Below, one piece after another: positions 25,701 through 34,434 of a stretch of DNA of 64,000 bases (position 1 is its first letter; each line of letters opens with the position of its first letter). Under the pieces are notes generated by a model. It ran no database searches. It saw only the letters and a list, made by a program, of their open reading frames with translations, and was not told where the DNA came from. A program made the translations under genes and the position numbers. The DNA is from G965212005 sp965212005. GTDB taxonomy: Bacteria > Pseudomonadota > Gammaproteobacteria > Porifericomitales > Porifericomitaceae. The stretch covers positions 1,984,001 through 2,048,000 of the forward strand of contig OZ243038.1 of NCBI GenBank assembly GCA_965212005.1, read 5' to 3'.

Positions 25701-26588
25701 TTACTTGCTTTTTGAAGCGACAATTTTACTTTTCTGTGCCTTCTTCACTATTTTCATGGCTTTTTGCAAAGAGCTGTCTCTTTTCAATGACAGCCTGAAG
25801 TATTTCTTCGGTATCTTGATCAAGCGGGCTGCGGTTTTGCCGCGAACACTGGCGCTGCGTCTTCCCCCGCCACCCGCACTTGGAGGAATCAGAGCCATTT
25901 CTCCGAAATAATTTCCCTTCTTCAGGGTAGAGATGCATGTATCTTTGCCCTGAGTATCCTTGACCAACACGTCTAGTTCTCCACTCAACACGATGTACAT
26001 GCTTTCTCCCATTTCCCGCTCTTTTACAACGATTTCCTGCGGGATGATCTCCACGATGTCAGTCCATTCCCTGAATTGTGCAATTTCGCTTTTGTTCAGG
26101 CTGTGAAACAGGCGTAATGATTCCAGGATCTCGCGAACCTCCTTGTCTTCCGGCAGTTCGATCATCGTGATATCGCTTATGCTCAAATCCAAGTCCCTTT
26201 TGACGTTCAGCTCGACGTATTTTTTGTGAATGCGGAACAGCTTACATTCTGATACCGCCCGCACGCTGGCATTGCGTTTGCCTTCACCGCCGGTCAGCAG
26301 CGCCTGCTCGCCGAAAAAATCGCCCTCGTGCAGAGTCGAGATCGGCACTTCCATGCTGCTGCTTATTACCTGCCGTCCGCTGGCGCCTCCCTTCAGCAGA
26401 ACCTCCACGCGTCCTTCCAGGATCACGTACATGGAGTCTCCTTCTTCCTCTTCCTTGAGGATGTAATCGCCGTATTTGTAACTGACGACCTCGTTTTCCG
26501 GAGCTGACAGCATCTGCTCGATAGCGATATCGTCTAAGGGTTCGAATATGTGGATGCCCCTGAGAAGGGTTGGATTCATCTGTGCCAT
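25701..26588 (-). CDS. Tandem cyclic-nucleotide-binding domain protein
   Basis: 295 residues made almost entirely of two cNMP-binding beta-barrels (about 10-135 and 155-280). Each has a phosphate-binding cassette: FGEQALL with R105-N-A-S-V, and FGEMALI with R244-S-A-S-V. The Glu and Arg that hold the cyclic nucleotide are kept, but each cassette has extra residues, a glycine-rich insert in the second. There is no DNA-binding or enzymatic domain; the layout recalls regulatory subunits of eukaryotic protein kinase A. It is a monocistronic gene with its own promoter. The partner is unknown. Confidence 0.85.
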   Translation of the reverse strand: MAQMNPTLLRGIHIFEPLDDIAIEQMLSAPENEVVSYKYGDYILKEEEEGDSMYVILEGRVEVLLKGGASGRQVISSSMEVPISTLHEGDFFGEQALLTGGEGKRNASVRAVSECKLFRIHKKYVELNVKRDLDLSISDITMIELPEDKEVREILESLRLFHSLNKSEIAQFREWTDIVEIIPQEIVVKEREMGESMYIVLSGELDVLVKDTQGKDTCISTLKKGNYFGEMALIPPSAGGGGRRSASVRGKTAARLIKIPKKYFRLSLKRDSSLQKAMKIVKKAQKSKIVASKSK

Positions 26589-26643
26589 GGCTGTTGCTTT
26601 GCTGCTTTACATTAAGCTTAAGGCTTACGCCGGGTAACCTATT

Positions 26644-26671
26644 ATTGTATAGAATCAGTCATGAAAAGCAA
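26644..26671 (-). promoter_or_regulatory. Promoter of the cyclic-nucleotide-binding protein gene
   Basis: On the minus strand TTGCTT (26671-26666) and TACAAT (26649-26644) are spaced 16 bases, giving a leader of about 50 bases before the ATG at 26588. The rest of the 431-bp gap 26589-27019 has TATAGAAT at 26864-26871 on the plus strand, possibly the -10 of the next gene, but no matching -35. Confidence 0.5.
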
Positions 26672-27019
26672 TCATTTGTCCCAAAATTCAGCATTTTCCA
26701 GACGACTGGGATGTGCGCTTTTGCGCTGTAAAGCGGTGCCCAGTGCCAATAATCAGGTGCCATTGAGACCGTTTTGGGAGTGTGGCCCAATGGTTGCAGT
26801 GTACGATCCATCCAAGGGTTTCCCGGTTTGAAACACCGAAGTAAGGGGAATTTCCAGGGAAATTATAGAATACAACTTGGACGGAAAAAGGATGAAAAAG
26901 GGCCCAGCAGTACCCCATGGAGGCTGGTCCGCGGCGGTGCGCGTCTGTATCGAGGGGTGTCAGGCGGAACGTGCGTGCCCGCTGAAAATCGCATCGCCAG
27001 TGTGATTGGGGGAGATCTT

Positions 27020-28234
27020 ATGCCGAAGAAATCATTTCCGGTGACCAGGCGAGGGGCACTAAAATGGCTTGCCGCCTCCGGGGCGGCCGCCATCGGGACA
27101 GGGGCGGCTTTCCCGCTTGTACTGGCCCGGCCTCAGACGGTGCGCGTGGGAGCTCTCATCCCGACCAGCGGAGACGCGGGCCCGTACGCCCGGCAAATGC
27201 GCTTGGGCATTAACACGGCCATTGCCGAGATCAATAGTGCCGGCGGCGTGCTGGGCAGAAACATTGAAGTTGCCTACCGGGACTCGGAAACGCTTCCGTC
27301 CGTTTTGCCTGAGCATTGCAGGGAATTAGTCGATGATTGGGGCGCGATCGCGGTAGTTGGACCCTGGGTCTCGGCCGGGCGAAAATACGCGGCGCGCTTC
27401 CTGGCAAGTCGTGGCATTCCTTTGTTGCACGCGTCCAATCACGAGGCCGGCTTTTGTTCCTCCACCTTGTTTTCCGTCGGTCCGACGACCAGCCACGACG
27501 GGCACACCCTGGTCCGCTACCTGGACGAAAGAGGAATGAAAGACTATTTCATGCTGGGCTCTTATCCCAGTTGGCAAAATACGATGTTTCGCCAGCTGCG
27601 TTTCCCGATGCATGCATACGGGCATTCCGTCCACGGCCAGGCGCTAACTGCAATTGGAGAGCGGCAGTTCCGGCCCATTATTCGCTGGATCCAGCAGACG
27701 GAAACGGCTTCCGTGCTGTTTTGTGTCATGCGCAAGCATGGCCAGGCGTTCCTGCATCAAGCCAGGGAGCTTGGCTTGCTCGAAAAAATCACAGTGGGCT
27801 GGATCGGGTTCAACGATGTTTTGATTGACGGGCTTTGGCCTGAAGAGCTGGAACGCATTGTGACAGCGAGCCCGTTTGTCATGCGTGACACTGAGGGCGG
27901 CGTGCCTGACTTTGTTGCCCGGGTTCGCGCCCGGCACGGAAATGTCCCGGTCAGTCATCTCGTTTTGACTCACTACAATGCCGTCAAAGCGTTGCAGGCG
28001 GCTTGGGAGCGCAGCGGAGAACTCAGCGCCGAGGGGGCAGTAGCCGGTCTGCGCGGATTGACCTTTGAGTCGCCGACCGGGCCCGTGCATATTGACGCGG
28101 AGCACCAGCATGCAACGATGAACGTCGTGATTGCCCGGGGCAGTCCGGATGGACTACGAATAATAAAACGGCTTGGCCCTGTTGCGCCGGACCCCGGTTG
28201 CCACGTGCAAAGCGAGCCAGGAGGAGCGGCTTGA
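27020..28234 (+). CDS. Tat-exported periplasmic binding protein, Leu/urea/amide type
   Basis: 404 residues from the ATG at 27020, which follows GGGGGAG; the frame is open upstream but has no homology. The N-terminus VTRRGALKWLAASGAAAIG is a twin-arginine signal. The mature protein is a type I periplasmic-binding fold (VRVGALIPTSGDAGPYARQM, INSAGGVLGRNIEV, VVGPWVSAGRKYAARFL). The ending PTGPVHIDAEHQHATMNVVIARG is typical of UrtA/AmiC/FmdD-like sensors and binding proteins. No permease or ATPase gene of a branched-chain-type transporter is adjacent, so it may act as a sensor component or serve a transporter elsewhere. Confidence 0.85.
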   Translation: MPKKSFPVTRRGALKWLAASGAAAIGTGAAFPLVLARPQTVRVGALIPTSGDAGPYARQMRLGINTAIAEINSAGGVLGRNIEVAYRDSETLPSVLPEHCRELVDDWGAIAVVGPWVSAGRKYAARFLASRGIPLLHASNHEAGFCSSTLFSVGPTTSHDGHTLVRYLDERGMKDYFMLGSYPSWQNTMFRQLRFPMHAYGHSVHGQALTAIGERQFRPIIRWIQQTETASVLFCVMRKHGQAFLHQARELGLLEKITVGWIGFNDVLIDGLWPEELERIVTASPFVMRDTEGGVPDFVARVRARHGNVPVSHLVLTHYNAVKALQAAWERSGELSAEGAVAGLRGLTFESPTGPVHIDAEHQHATMNVVIARGSPDGLRIIKRLGPVAPDPGCHVQSEPGGAA

Positions 28235-28293
28235 GTGGGGAGAAGTTTCGATTGACTGAAGTGCCGGTGTTGCAACCGGCGTAATATCCTCTT

Positions 28294-31200
28294 CTACCTC
28301 GCCTCTGTACCGTCCGCGACCAGGCCGATGCGGACTTTTGTTTGCGCGTCTTTGTCTCCATCGTTCCGATCGGTTTCGAGCACGTGATCCAGCCATAGGC
28401 TTGATAGTTTCTCCTGGACGGAATTTTGCCGCAGGCGGGCATCCAGGTTCTCGAAATCCACCCGGTCCAACTCCTGGTCCTGGTTGTAGCAGGAATAGAC
28501 AAAGTACTCCTCGGAACTTTCCGGATGGATATGTTTGCACAGGCACTGGGCGCAGACGCCCTTCATCATGCACTGCATGGGGGAATTGATGGAGCCAATG
28601 GCCGTGTGCCCTGGTTTCAGGTAGGGACTCAGGCAATCGTGACGCGCCTGCTTGATCGCTGCCATCATCCGATCGGAGCCGATAGCAATGATGTGATCGA
28701 CTTCCTGCATCGGGATCGGCGTCGGTCCTAATTCTCCCTTGGCATAGCAGAGCATGGCCTGCACGATATTGCCGATTACGGATTTGTCCTGGGGCCGCGA
28801 GACCGGCAAGGGACGGGGGTCCGGACCGCTGGGATCCACTGCCCACACGATCAGATCGGCGGCCTGCTCCAACGCCTCGATTTTGAAGACGTCCTCGTGT
28901 TTGCGGTAACCGGCGAAGTACAACACGCGGCACCCGGCGGCACGCAGCGCCTTGCCGATGGATAAGTGCACTGCGTTGCCCAGTCCTCCTCCCGCCAGCA
29001 TGATGGTGCGGTCTTTTACTATCTGCGTAGGGCTGCCGGTCACCCCCATCACTACCAGGGGATCACCGGGCTTCCATAGCGCACACAGCTTTGAGGAGCT
29101 TCCCATCTCCAGGGCAATCAGTGAGATCAGGCCTCGCTCCTTGTCTACCCAGGCGCCGGTCAGAGCCAGTCCCTCCGAGTTCAGCAAGGTGCCCTGGGTG
29201 GTAGGGGAAAGGGCTTGGTAATTTTGCACGCGGTAAAATTGCCCGGGCTCAAATTTTCTTGCCTGCATCGGTGCTTTGACCAGGCACTCGACGATGGTCG
29301 GGGTCAGCCGACGAACTTCGAATACGCTGGCCAGCAATTGCTCATCCAGCCGCCGGAAAAATTGCTGTAAGTCTTGGTCCCGTTTTCCTTGCCCGGCCGC
29401 GTCCAAAGCCGCGATCTCTGCCTCGAAGAGCCGGACAATACAAGGGTAACCGTCTTTCGCACTGGCCATGGCCTTGACTACGCTGCCGGCGTATACCGGG
29501 TGCGTGTCCCCGTAAAAAGTGATATAGCGGCCGTTCCGATGGTATGAAGTGAAAGGAGCAGGCCGACCGATCTTGGGGATGGGCTCGTCGTCCCGGGCGA
29601 TTAAAGCGGATGGCTGCCCCTTGCTCCAGCTCAGCTCATAGCGTTGGAAGCTGTCCCGGTCCATGCGAAAGGTGTAAGGGTACTCCTGCTCATAGATCGT
29701 GTTCGGGGAAGTGCCCGCGGCAATGAACAAGGTCTTCAGGGGCATCTCCAGCTTCCCTTCGCTGCGCCATTTGCCGTCCTCCTGCACCCGGTGCTCCAGT
29801 TGCAGCGACTGCAAGGCGCCCCAACGGTCTGCTACCGCCTCCACCGGAGACAGTTTTTCCACCAGGCGGATCCCCTCGTGCAACGCGTGCCGGACCTCTT
29901 CGTGGTTTTGTCTGTATGCGGGCGAATCCTGGATCGCCCGACGGTAGATCAGCGTACTGCCCCCCCAGCGGTCGAGCAGAGAGGCAAAATCTGCTTCCCG
30001 GCTCTCCCGGCGGGCGCGTTCGCGCTCTGCGCGCAGTTCCCGGGCGTGGCGCAAAAACTCATCCAGTATTTCCAATTCTTCCTCGTTGAAAAAGCCCCGC
30101 ACGTTGGACTCAGAGTGTTTCGATACCAGCGCTTCGTAGCGCTGCAGGATCTTCTTTACCTGCACCGGGTAATACGCCAATGCCTCGGTGGCTGCGTCAA
30201 TGGCAGTCAATCCTCCGCCGATCACTCCCACGGGCAGCCGGATCTGCAGATTTGCCAGGGAATCCTCGCGGGCCGCGCCGTTGAGTTGCAGTGCCATCAG
30301 AAAATCGGACGCTTTGCGGATGCCGCGCATCAGGTTGTTTCTAAGGCCGATGATGGCTGGTTTGCCGGCGCCGGTGGCCAGCGCGATGTGATGGAACCCC
30401 AGTTCCCAGGCGTCCTCTATATTCAGGGTGCCGCCAAAGCGGACGCCGCCGTAGCAGCGGAACGCGCCGCGCCTGGCAAGGGTTAAATAGATCACCTTGA
30501 GGAAATTTTTGTCCCAGCGCACCGTGATGCCATACTCGGCGACCCCGCCAAAGCCGGTCATCACGCGCTGGTCCAGTTCCTCGTACAGCAGGGAAAAATC
30601 ACGCACTGGCTGCGGTATGCCGTCCTGCCCGATCCATTCAGCAGGCAGGGGCTCGATCTTAAGAGCGTCGATCCCGACCACGCCGAACCCCTCGTTCAGC
30701 AGGTAGTAGGCGAGCGTGTAGCCGGCAGGGCCCATGCCAACTACCAGCACGTTCTTGCCGTTATAGGGAAGCGTGCACGGCCGCTTGGCATTCAGCGGAT
30801 TCCATCGGCTCAACAGGCTGTAGATCTCAAATCCCCAAGGCAGGGCCAGCACGTCGGTCAGTACGCGGGTCTCGATTTGCGGAATATCGACTGGTTCGGT
30901 CTTTTGATAGATGCAGCCTTTCATGCAGTCATTGCAGATGCGATGGCCGGTCCCGGGGCAGGTGGGGTTGTCAATCATAATGACAGCCAGGGCGGCAATG
31001 TCGTCGCCTTTACGCTTTAGGACGTGCATTTCCGAGATCTTTTCTCCCAGCGGACAGCCGATGAGATCATTTCCCAGGGCATTTTTCCGGTAGCCTCCGC
31101 CGTGCCGGTTGTGCATGCCCTTGGAACAGGAATCGGTATCCCGTTCATGGCAGTAGATGCAGTGTTCCACCTCGTACAGGGTTTGCCGCAGACTGCCGCG

Positions 31201-32046
31201 GCGATCACTAAGCTGAAAGCCGTTTCGCTGCCGCCTGTGTTCCTTGGGGGCTATCCAGCGCACGTGGTGTTGCATCGCTTCCGATTCGTGCGCCACCAGG
31301 TGCCGGAAGTCATTTTTCTCCACGGGCTTCAGGCAGGCCCAGTGCCGCACCTGCGGGTGCAGATCGGAGCGCTGCAGGCACAGCCAGCACCAGCGCTCGA
31401 TAACTTCCAGCAGCGCCCCGGCCAATTCCTTCTCCCCGGCCAGCTTCAATTCCGCGGCGAAGACCTGGACCCATGCCGGATCCGCTTCCAGCGTCCGGCG
31501 CAGTCGGGCCAATTGTTCCCCCTGGGCTTGATCCGGTTTTTGCAGCGACAGATGCTGCAGCAGCAGACCCAATTCGCACATCCGCTGCTCCGGGTCGGCG
31601 GGTTTCTCACCGTGCTCCGGAGCGGTCAGCAAAATCTGTATCTGCTCTTGCAGGGCCGCCGAGTCCCAGGAGGCGGGCTCGGCTTCGGAAAACTTGCGTT
31701 TTAGTTGCTTCGTGATTTGCTTGCGGAAAGAGAAGACCGTATCGAGCTCTCGCTGCGTATCCAGCCGCTTCTGCTCGCGTTCGGCACGGATGCCGAACAG
31801 ATCGGCAATGAAATCTCCCACGTGCGGGGCTAATTGGACCAACAGCTCGGAAAGCTCGGTCGCCGGCAATCCCTGCCCTCCGCGGTCCCGGTAGCCCTGG
31901 TATTTCTTATAAAGCGCCGGTTGTTTGGCCGCCAGTGCGTCGTCGAAGACTTGCAGCAACTCGCGCAGCCGATCCGCACGGTGCAGGTCCGCATAGACGA
32001 ATCCGGGCACGCCCAGCCGGGGCCACGCTGCTTTTCCCTTTACCAT
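28294..32046 (-). CDS. 1250-residue flavo-iron-sulphur oxidoreductase, NfnB-NfnA-like fusion
   Basis: Domains in order: a helical N-terminal region without recognised match (1-285); a cysteine-rich segment (C296, C299, C307, C331, C363, C371, C374, C378) suited to [4Fe-4S] clusters; a GltD/NfnB-like two-dinucleotide-fold part with VGMGPAGYTLAYYL (437-450) for FAD and VIGGGLTAIDAATEAL (608-623) for NAD(P); and a C-terminal ferredoxin-reductase/PyrK-like part (905-1190). The last part has FEPGQFYRV for flavin, MLAGGGLGNAVHLSIGKAL for nucleotide and C1159, C1165, C1168, C1170, C1186 for a [2Fe-2S] cluster. The closest concept is NfnAB, the NADH-dependent ferredoxin:NADP oxidoreductase that bifurcates electrons. 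That activity is inferred from architecture only. Confidence 0.8.
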   Translation of the reverse strand: MVKGKAAWPRLGVPGFVYADLHRADRLRELLQVFDDALAAKQPALYKKYQGYRDRGGQGLPATELSELLVQLAPHVGDFIADLFGIRAEREQKRLDTQRELDTVFSFRKQITKQLKRKFSEAEPASWDSAALQEQIQILLTAPEHGEKPADPEQRMCELGLLLQHLSLQKPDQAQGEQLARLRRTLEADPAWVQVFAAELKLAGEKELAGALLEVIERWCWLCLQRSDLHPQVRHWACLKPVEKNDFRHLVAHESEAMQHHVRWIAPKEHRRQRNGFQLSDRRGSLRQTLYEVEHCIYCHERDTDSCSKGMHNRHGGGYRKNALGNDLIGCPLGEKISEMHVLKRKGDDIAALAVIMIDNPTCPGTGHRICNDCMKGCIYQKTEPVDIPQIETRVLTDVLALPWGFEIYSLLSRWNPLNAKRPCTLPYNGKNVLVVGMGPAGYTLAYYLLNEGFGVVGIDALKIEPLPAEWIGQDGIPQPVRDFSLLYEELDQRVMTGFGGVAEYGITVRWDKNFLKVIYLTLARRGAFRCYGGVRFGGTLNIEDAWELGFHHIALATGAGKPAIIGLRNNLMRGIRKASDFLMALQLNGAAREDSLANLQIRLPVGVIGGGLTAIDAATEALAYYPVQVKKILQRYEALVSKHSESNVRGFFNEEELEILDEFLRHARELRAERERARRESREADFASLLDRWGGSTLIYRRAIQDSPAYRQNHEEVRHALHEGIRLVEKLSPVEAVADRWGALQSLQLEHRVQEDGKWRSEGKLEMPLKTLFIAAGTSPNTIYEQEYPYTFRMDRDSFQRYELSWSKGQPSALIARDDEPIPKIGRPAPFTSYHRNGRYITFYGDTHPVYAGSVVKAMASAKDGYPCIVRLFEAEIAALDAAGQGKRDQDLQQFFRRLDEQLLASVFEVRRLTPTIVECLVKAPMQARKFEPGQFYRVQNYQALSPTTQGTLLNSEGLALTGAWVDKERGLISLIALEMGSSSKLCALWKPGDPLVVMGVTGSPTQIVKDRTIMLAGGGLGNAVHLSIGKALRAAGCRVLYFAGYRKHEDVFKIEALEQAADLIVWAVDPSGPDPRPLPVSRPQDKSVIGNIVQAMLCYAKGELGPTPIPMQEVDHIIAIGSDRMMAAIKQARHDCLSPYLKPGHTAIGSINSPMQCMMKGVCAQCLCKHIHPESSEEYFVYSCYNQDQELDRVDFENLDARLRQNSVQEKLSSLWLDHVLETDRNDGDKDAQTKVRIGLVADGTEAR

Positions 32047-32190
32047 CGTTTTGGCTGCTCCTGGGAATCAGGCAACGGGGGCGTCGTGACGGCTGGGTGA
32101 AGAAGTAATCCTGCGCACCCGCCGTTCATCGAAAAGGACGTACCGATGACCGCCCGGCGCCAGACCGTGATCCAGCGTGCAGGACCGGAC

Positions 32191-32610
32191 TCAGGCTGAA
32201 GTTTTCTTGGATGAAGATTGCTGGGCGGGTTTACCGTCGGTTGTGGAAGGACCGAAAGGCCAGGGCAACTTATCCGTCTGGTAAGTGACGAAATACAAAA
32301 TATCTTGCGCATAGCTGCCCGCTTTTTGACCTAAATCCCGCAATGGCTGGTTGATGCCGCCGGTGAGCAACTGGCTGAGAAATTGAAACAGCACTACCCA
32401 CCAGATCAGCAAGATAAAACAGACGTAGAACACGGTGAAAAACAGCACTATGAAAAACCCGCGTTTCCAGATCTTCAGATCGAAAACGTGAATTTTCAGC
32501 GCCTCAGTCCAGCTGCGCCACGCCCGTGCCATGCGCGAGTCAGCAACAGATTCAGACTTTTCCGGGACTATCTGTTTTGACGTCTTTGCTTTTGGGTCTT
32601 TATCGTCCAC
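32191..32610 (-). CDS. DUF4389-type small membrane protein
   Basis: 139 residues, GTG start behind AAGGAG. A charged N-terminus leads to one long hydrophobic region (FFIVLFFTVFYVCFILLIWWVVLFQFL), then a conserved LLTGGINQPLRDLGQKAGSYAQDILYFVTYQTDKLPWPFG, which is the DUF4389 pattern. A low-complexity tail is rich in Ser and Lys. Function unknown. It lies 144 bases upstream of the large oxidoreductase in the same direction, so co-transcription is possible. Confidence 0.75.
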   Translation of the reverse strand: MDDKDPKAKTSKQIVPEKSESVADSRMARAWRSWTEALKIHVFDLKIWKRGFFIVLFFTVFYVCFILLIWWVVLFQFLSQLLTGGINQPLRDLGQKAGSYAQDILYFVTYQTDKLPWPFGPSTTDGKPAQQSSSKKTSA

Positions 32611-32821
32611 CGATTTCTCCTTTTTCAGGTAGAGTTGGGCAAATATCGATTTATTCAGCCTAATTATACCGCAAGACGCCGCTCGTGTGGACCTTTTATC
32701 GCCCCTGGTCTCGCCCCTGGAAACGCAAATGCATTCCTTAATCCTTGGCAGGAGGTTCCCGGCAAGCTACAGTAGCCGCATGTACGCGTCTTCTTTCGCC
32801 GCGCCCGCAGTGGGGCCGTCA

Positions 32822-33469
32822 ATGCGCGGCCATGCTCCGGTGTGCTGCGCCAGGCCCCAGCTCCGCCCTTTGGGGGTAGTCCCTTACCGGGATGCCTGGC
32901 GGCGCATGCGTGAGTTCACTGATCGCCGGGATGCCGCCGTGCGGGACTGCATTTGGTGGCTGGAGCATCCTCCGGTCTATACCCTGGGGCTCTCCGGCAG
33001 GAGTGAGCAGTTGCCGGAGTGTGCCGGGATCGAAAGCGTGCACAGCGACCGCGGTGGGCAATTGAGCTATCACGGTCCTGGGCAATTGGTGGTCTATCCC
33101 CTGATCGATCTGCGCCGCAGTGGTCTCCGGATCCGTGCTTACGTGCACCTGCTGGAGCAGTCCATTATCGATACCTTAGAGGATTTTGGCGTTCCTGCAC
33201 AGCGTCGACCGAACGCGCCGGGCGTCTATACCCAAGGCGGCAAGATCGCTTCCCTGGGGATCCGTGTGCGCCATGGCTGCACGTACCATGGGGTTGCGTT
33301 GAATGTCGATTTGGACCTGGCCCCGTTCCGCCGCATTTGCCCCTGTGGCGAGCCCGGGCTACTCATGACCAGCCTGGCAGCCCAGGGGGTGCGCTCCTCG
33401 GTGGCGCATAGTGCGGCCCGATTGCTGCCGCGGCTTTGCGCCCTGCTGTCAGAGGGTGACGCGGCGTGA
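32822..33469 (+). CDS. lipB: Octanoyltransferase
   Basis: About 215 residues from the ATG at 32822. Upstream in-frame starts (32780, 32687) add residues without homology. Signatures: SDRGGQLSYHGPGQLVVYPLIDL, the catalytic Lys141 in GGKIASLGIRVRHGCTYHG and the acyl-accepting Cys175 in ICPCGEPG. It transfers octanoate from acyl carrier protein to lipoyl domains. Its stop overlaps the lipA start (GTGA). Confidence 0.93.
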   Translation: MRGHAPVCCARPQLRPLGVVPYRDAWRRMREFTDRRDAAVRDCIWWLEHPPVYTLGLSGRSEQLPECAGIESVHSDRGGQLSYHGPGQLVVYPLIDLRRSGLRIRAYVHLLEQSIIDTLEDFGVPAQRRPNAPGVYTQGGKIASLGIRVRHGCTYHGVALNVDLDLAPFRRICPCGEPGLLMTSLAAQGVRSSVAHSAARLLPRLCALLSEGDAA

Positions 33470-34434
33470 AGCTGCAGGACCGGGCTCCGTCGGAGCGCTC
33501 CCGGCCGCAGCGCGGCCAGGAGAAAATGGCGCGCCTGCCCCGGCGCATCCGCCCCCAGCCGTCCGACCCGGAGCGCAAGCCTCCTTGGATCCGAGTGCGG
33601 GTTCCGACCGGTTCCAGGGTAAGCAGCCTGCGTGCGCTGCTGCGCGAGCAGCGGCTGCACACGGTGTGTGAGGAAGCCTCCTGTCCCAACCTGGGAGAAT
33701 GTTTTTCGCGGGGTACCGCCACCTTCATGATCCTGGGAGACTTATGCACCCGGCGCTGCCCCTTTTGCGACGTGGCGCACGGTCGCCCTTTTGCGCCGGA
33801 CGCACAAGAGCCTGCGCGCCTGGCACAGACCGTTGCGCGCATGGGCTTGTCCTACGTGGTGATTACATCGGTGGATCGGGATGATTTGCCTGATGGAGGC
33901 GCCGCTCATTTTGTCGCCTGTATCCGCGCGGTGCGCCGTGCCTGTCCCGGCATCCGAGTCGAGATCCTGGTGCCGGATTTCAAAAAGCGCGTTCCGCTTG
34001 CCTTAGACTGTCTGCAGCAAGAGCCTCCGAACGTTTTCAATCACAATTTGGAAACGGTACCCGAGCTATACCGTCAAGTGCGGCCCGGGGCGGATTACCA
34101 GGGGTCGCTGGAGCTATTGCGGAGTTTTGCCCGGCGCCACTCTGCGGTGCCGGTAAAGTCCGGGCTGATGCTGGGCTTGGGGGAAGAGCTGGAACAGGTG
34201 CGCCGGGTACTGCGGGATTTGCGCGCTCACGACTGCGACATGCTGACCCTGGGACAATACCTGCGTCCCACCCGCTATCACCTGCCCGTGACACGCTACG
34301 TGTCTCCCGATGAGTTCAAGGAATTGGGCAATTATGCGAAATCTCTGGGCTTTCAAAACGTTGCCAGCGGCCCCCTGGTGCGTTCCTCCTACCACGCCGA
34401 TCTGCAGGCCGGCGGTGCCGATCATTCCTTCTGA
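33466..34434 (+). CDS. lipA: Lipoyl synthase
   Basis: 322 residues, GTG start. It is a radical-SAM enzyme that inserts two sulphurs into octanoyl groups. The auxiliary cluster motif is CEEASCPNLGEC, the SAM cluster motif is CTRRCPFC, and the C-terminal serine-containing tail is RSSYHAD. VITSVDRDDLPDGGAAHF and HNLETVPELY are also diagnostic. It follows lipB as in other gammaproteobacteria, but the usual dacA neighbourhood is separated from it by about 11 kb. The 3' end overlaps the convergent xseA by 13 bases. Confidence 0.95.
   Translation: MKLQDRAPSERSRPQRGQEKMARLPRRIRPQPSDPERKPPWIRVRVPTGSRVSSLRALLREQRLHTVCEEASCPNLGECFSRGTATFMILGDLCTRRCPFCDVAHGRPFAPDAQEPARLAQTVARMGLSYVVITSVDRDDLPDGGAAHFVACIRAVRRACPGIRVEILVPDFKKRVPLALDCLQQEPPNVFNHNLETVPELYRQVRPGADYQGSLELLRSFARRHSAVPVKSGLMLGLGEELEQVRRVLRDLRAHDCDMLTLGQYLRPTRYHLPVTRYVSPDEFKELGNYAKSLGFQNVASGPLVRSSYHADLQAGGADHSF

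Noticed and set aside
29644..30486. 280-codon plus-strand frame inside the large oxidoreductase gene
   Set aside because: It is antisense to the FAD/NAD-binding part, which has clear motifs in the minus-strand frame.
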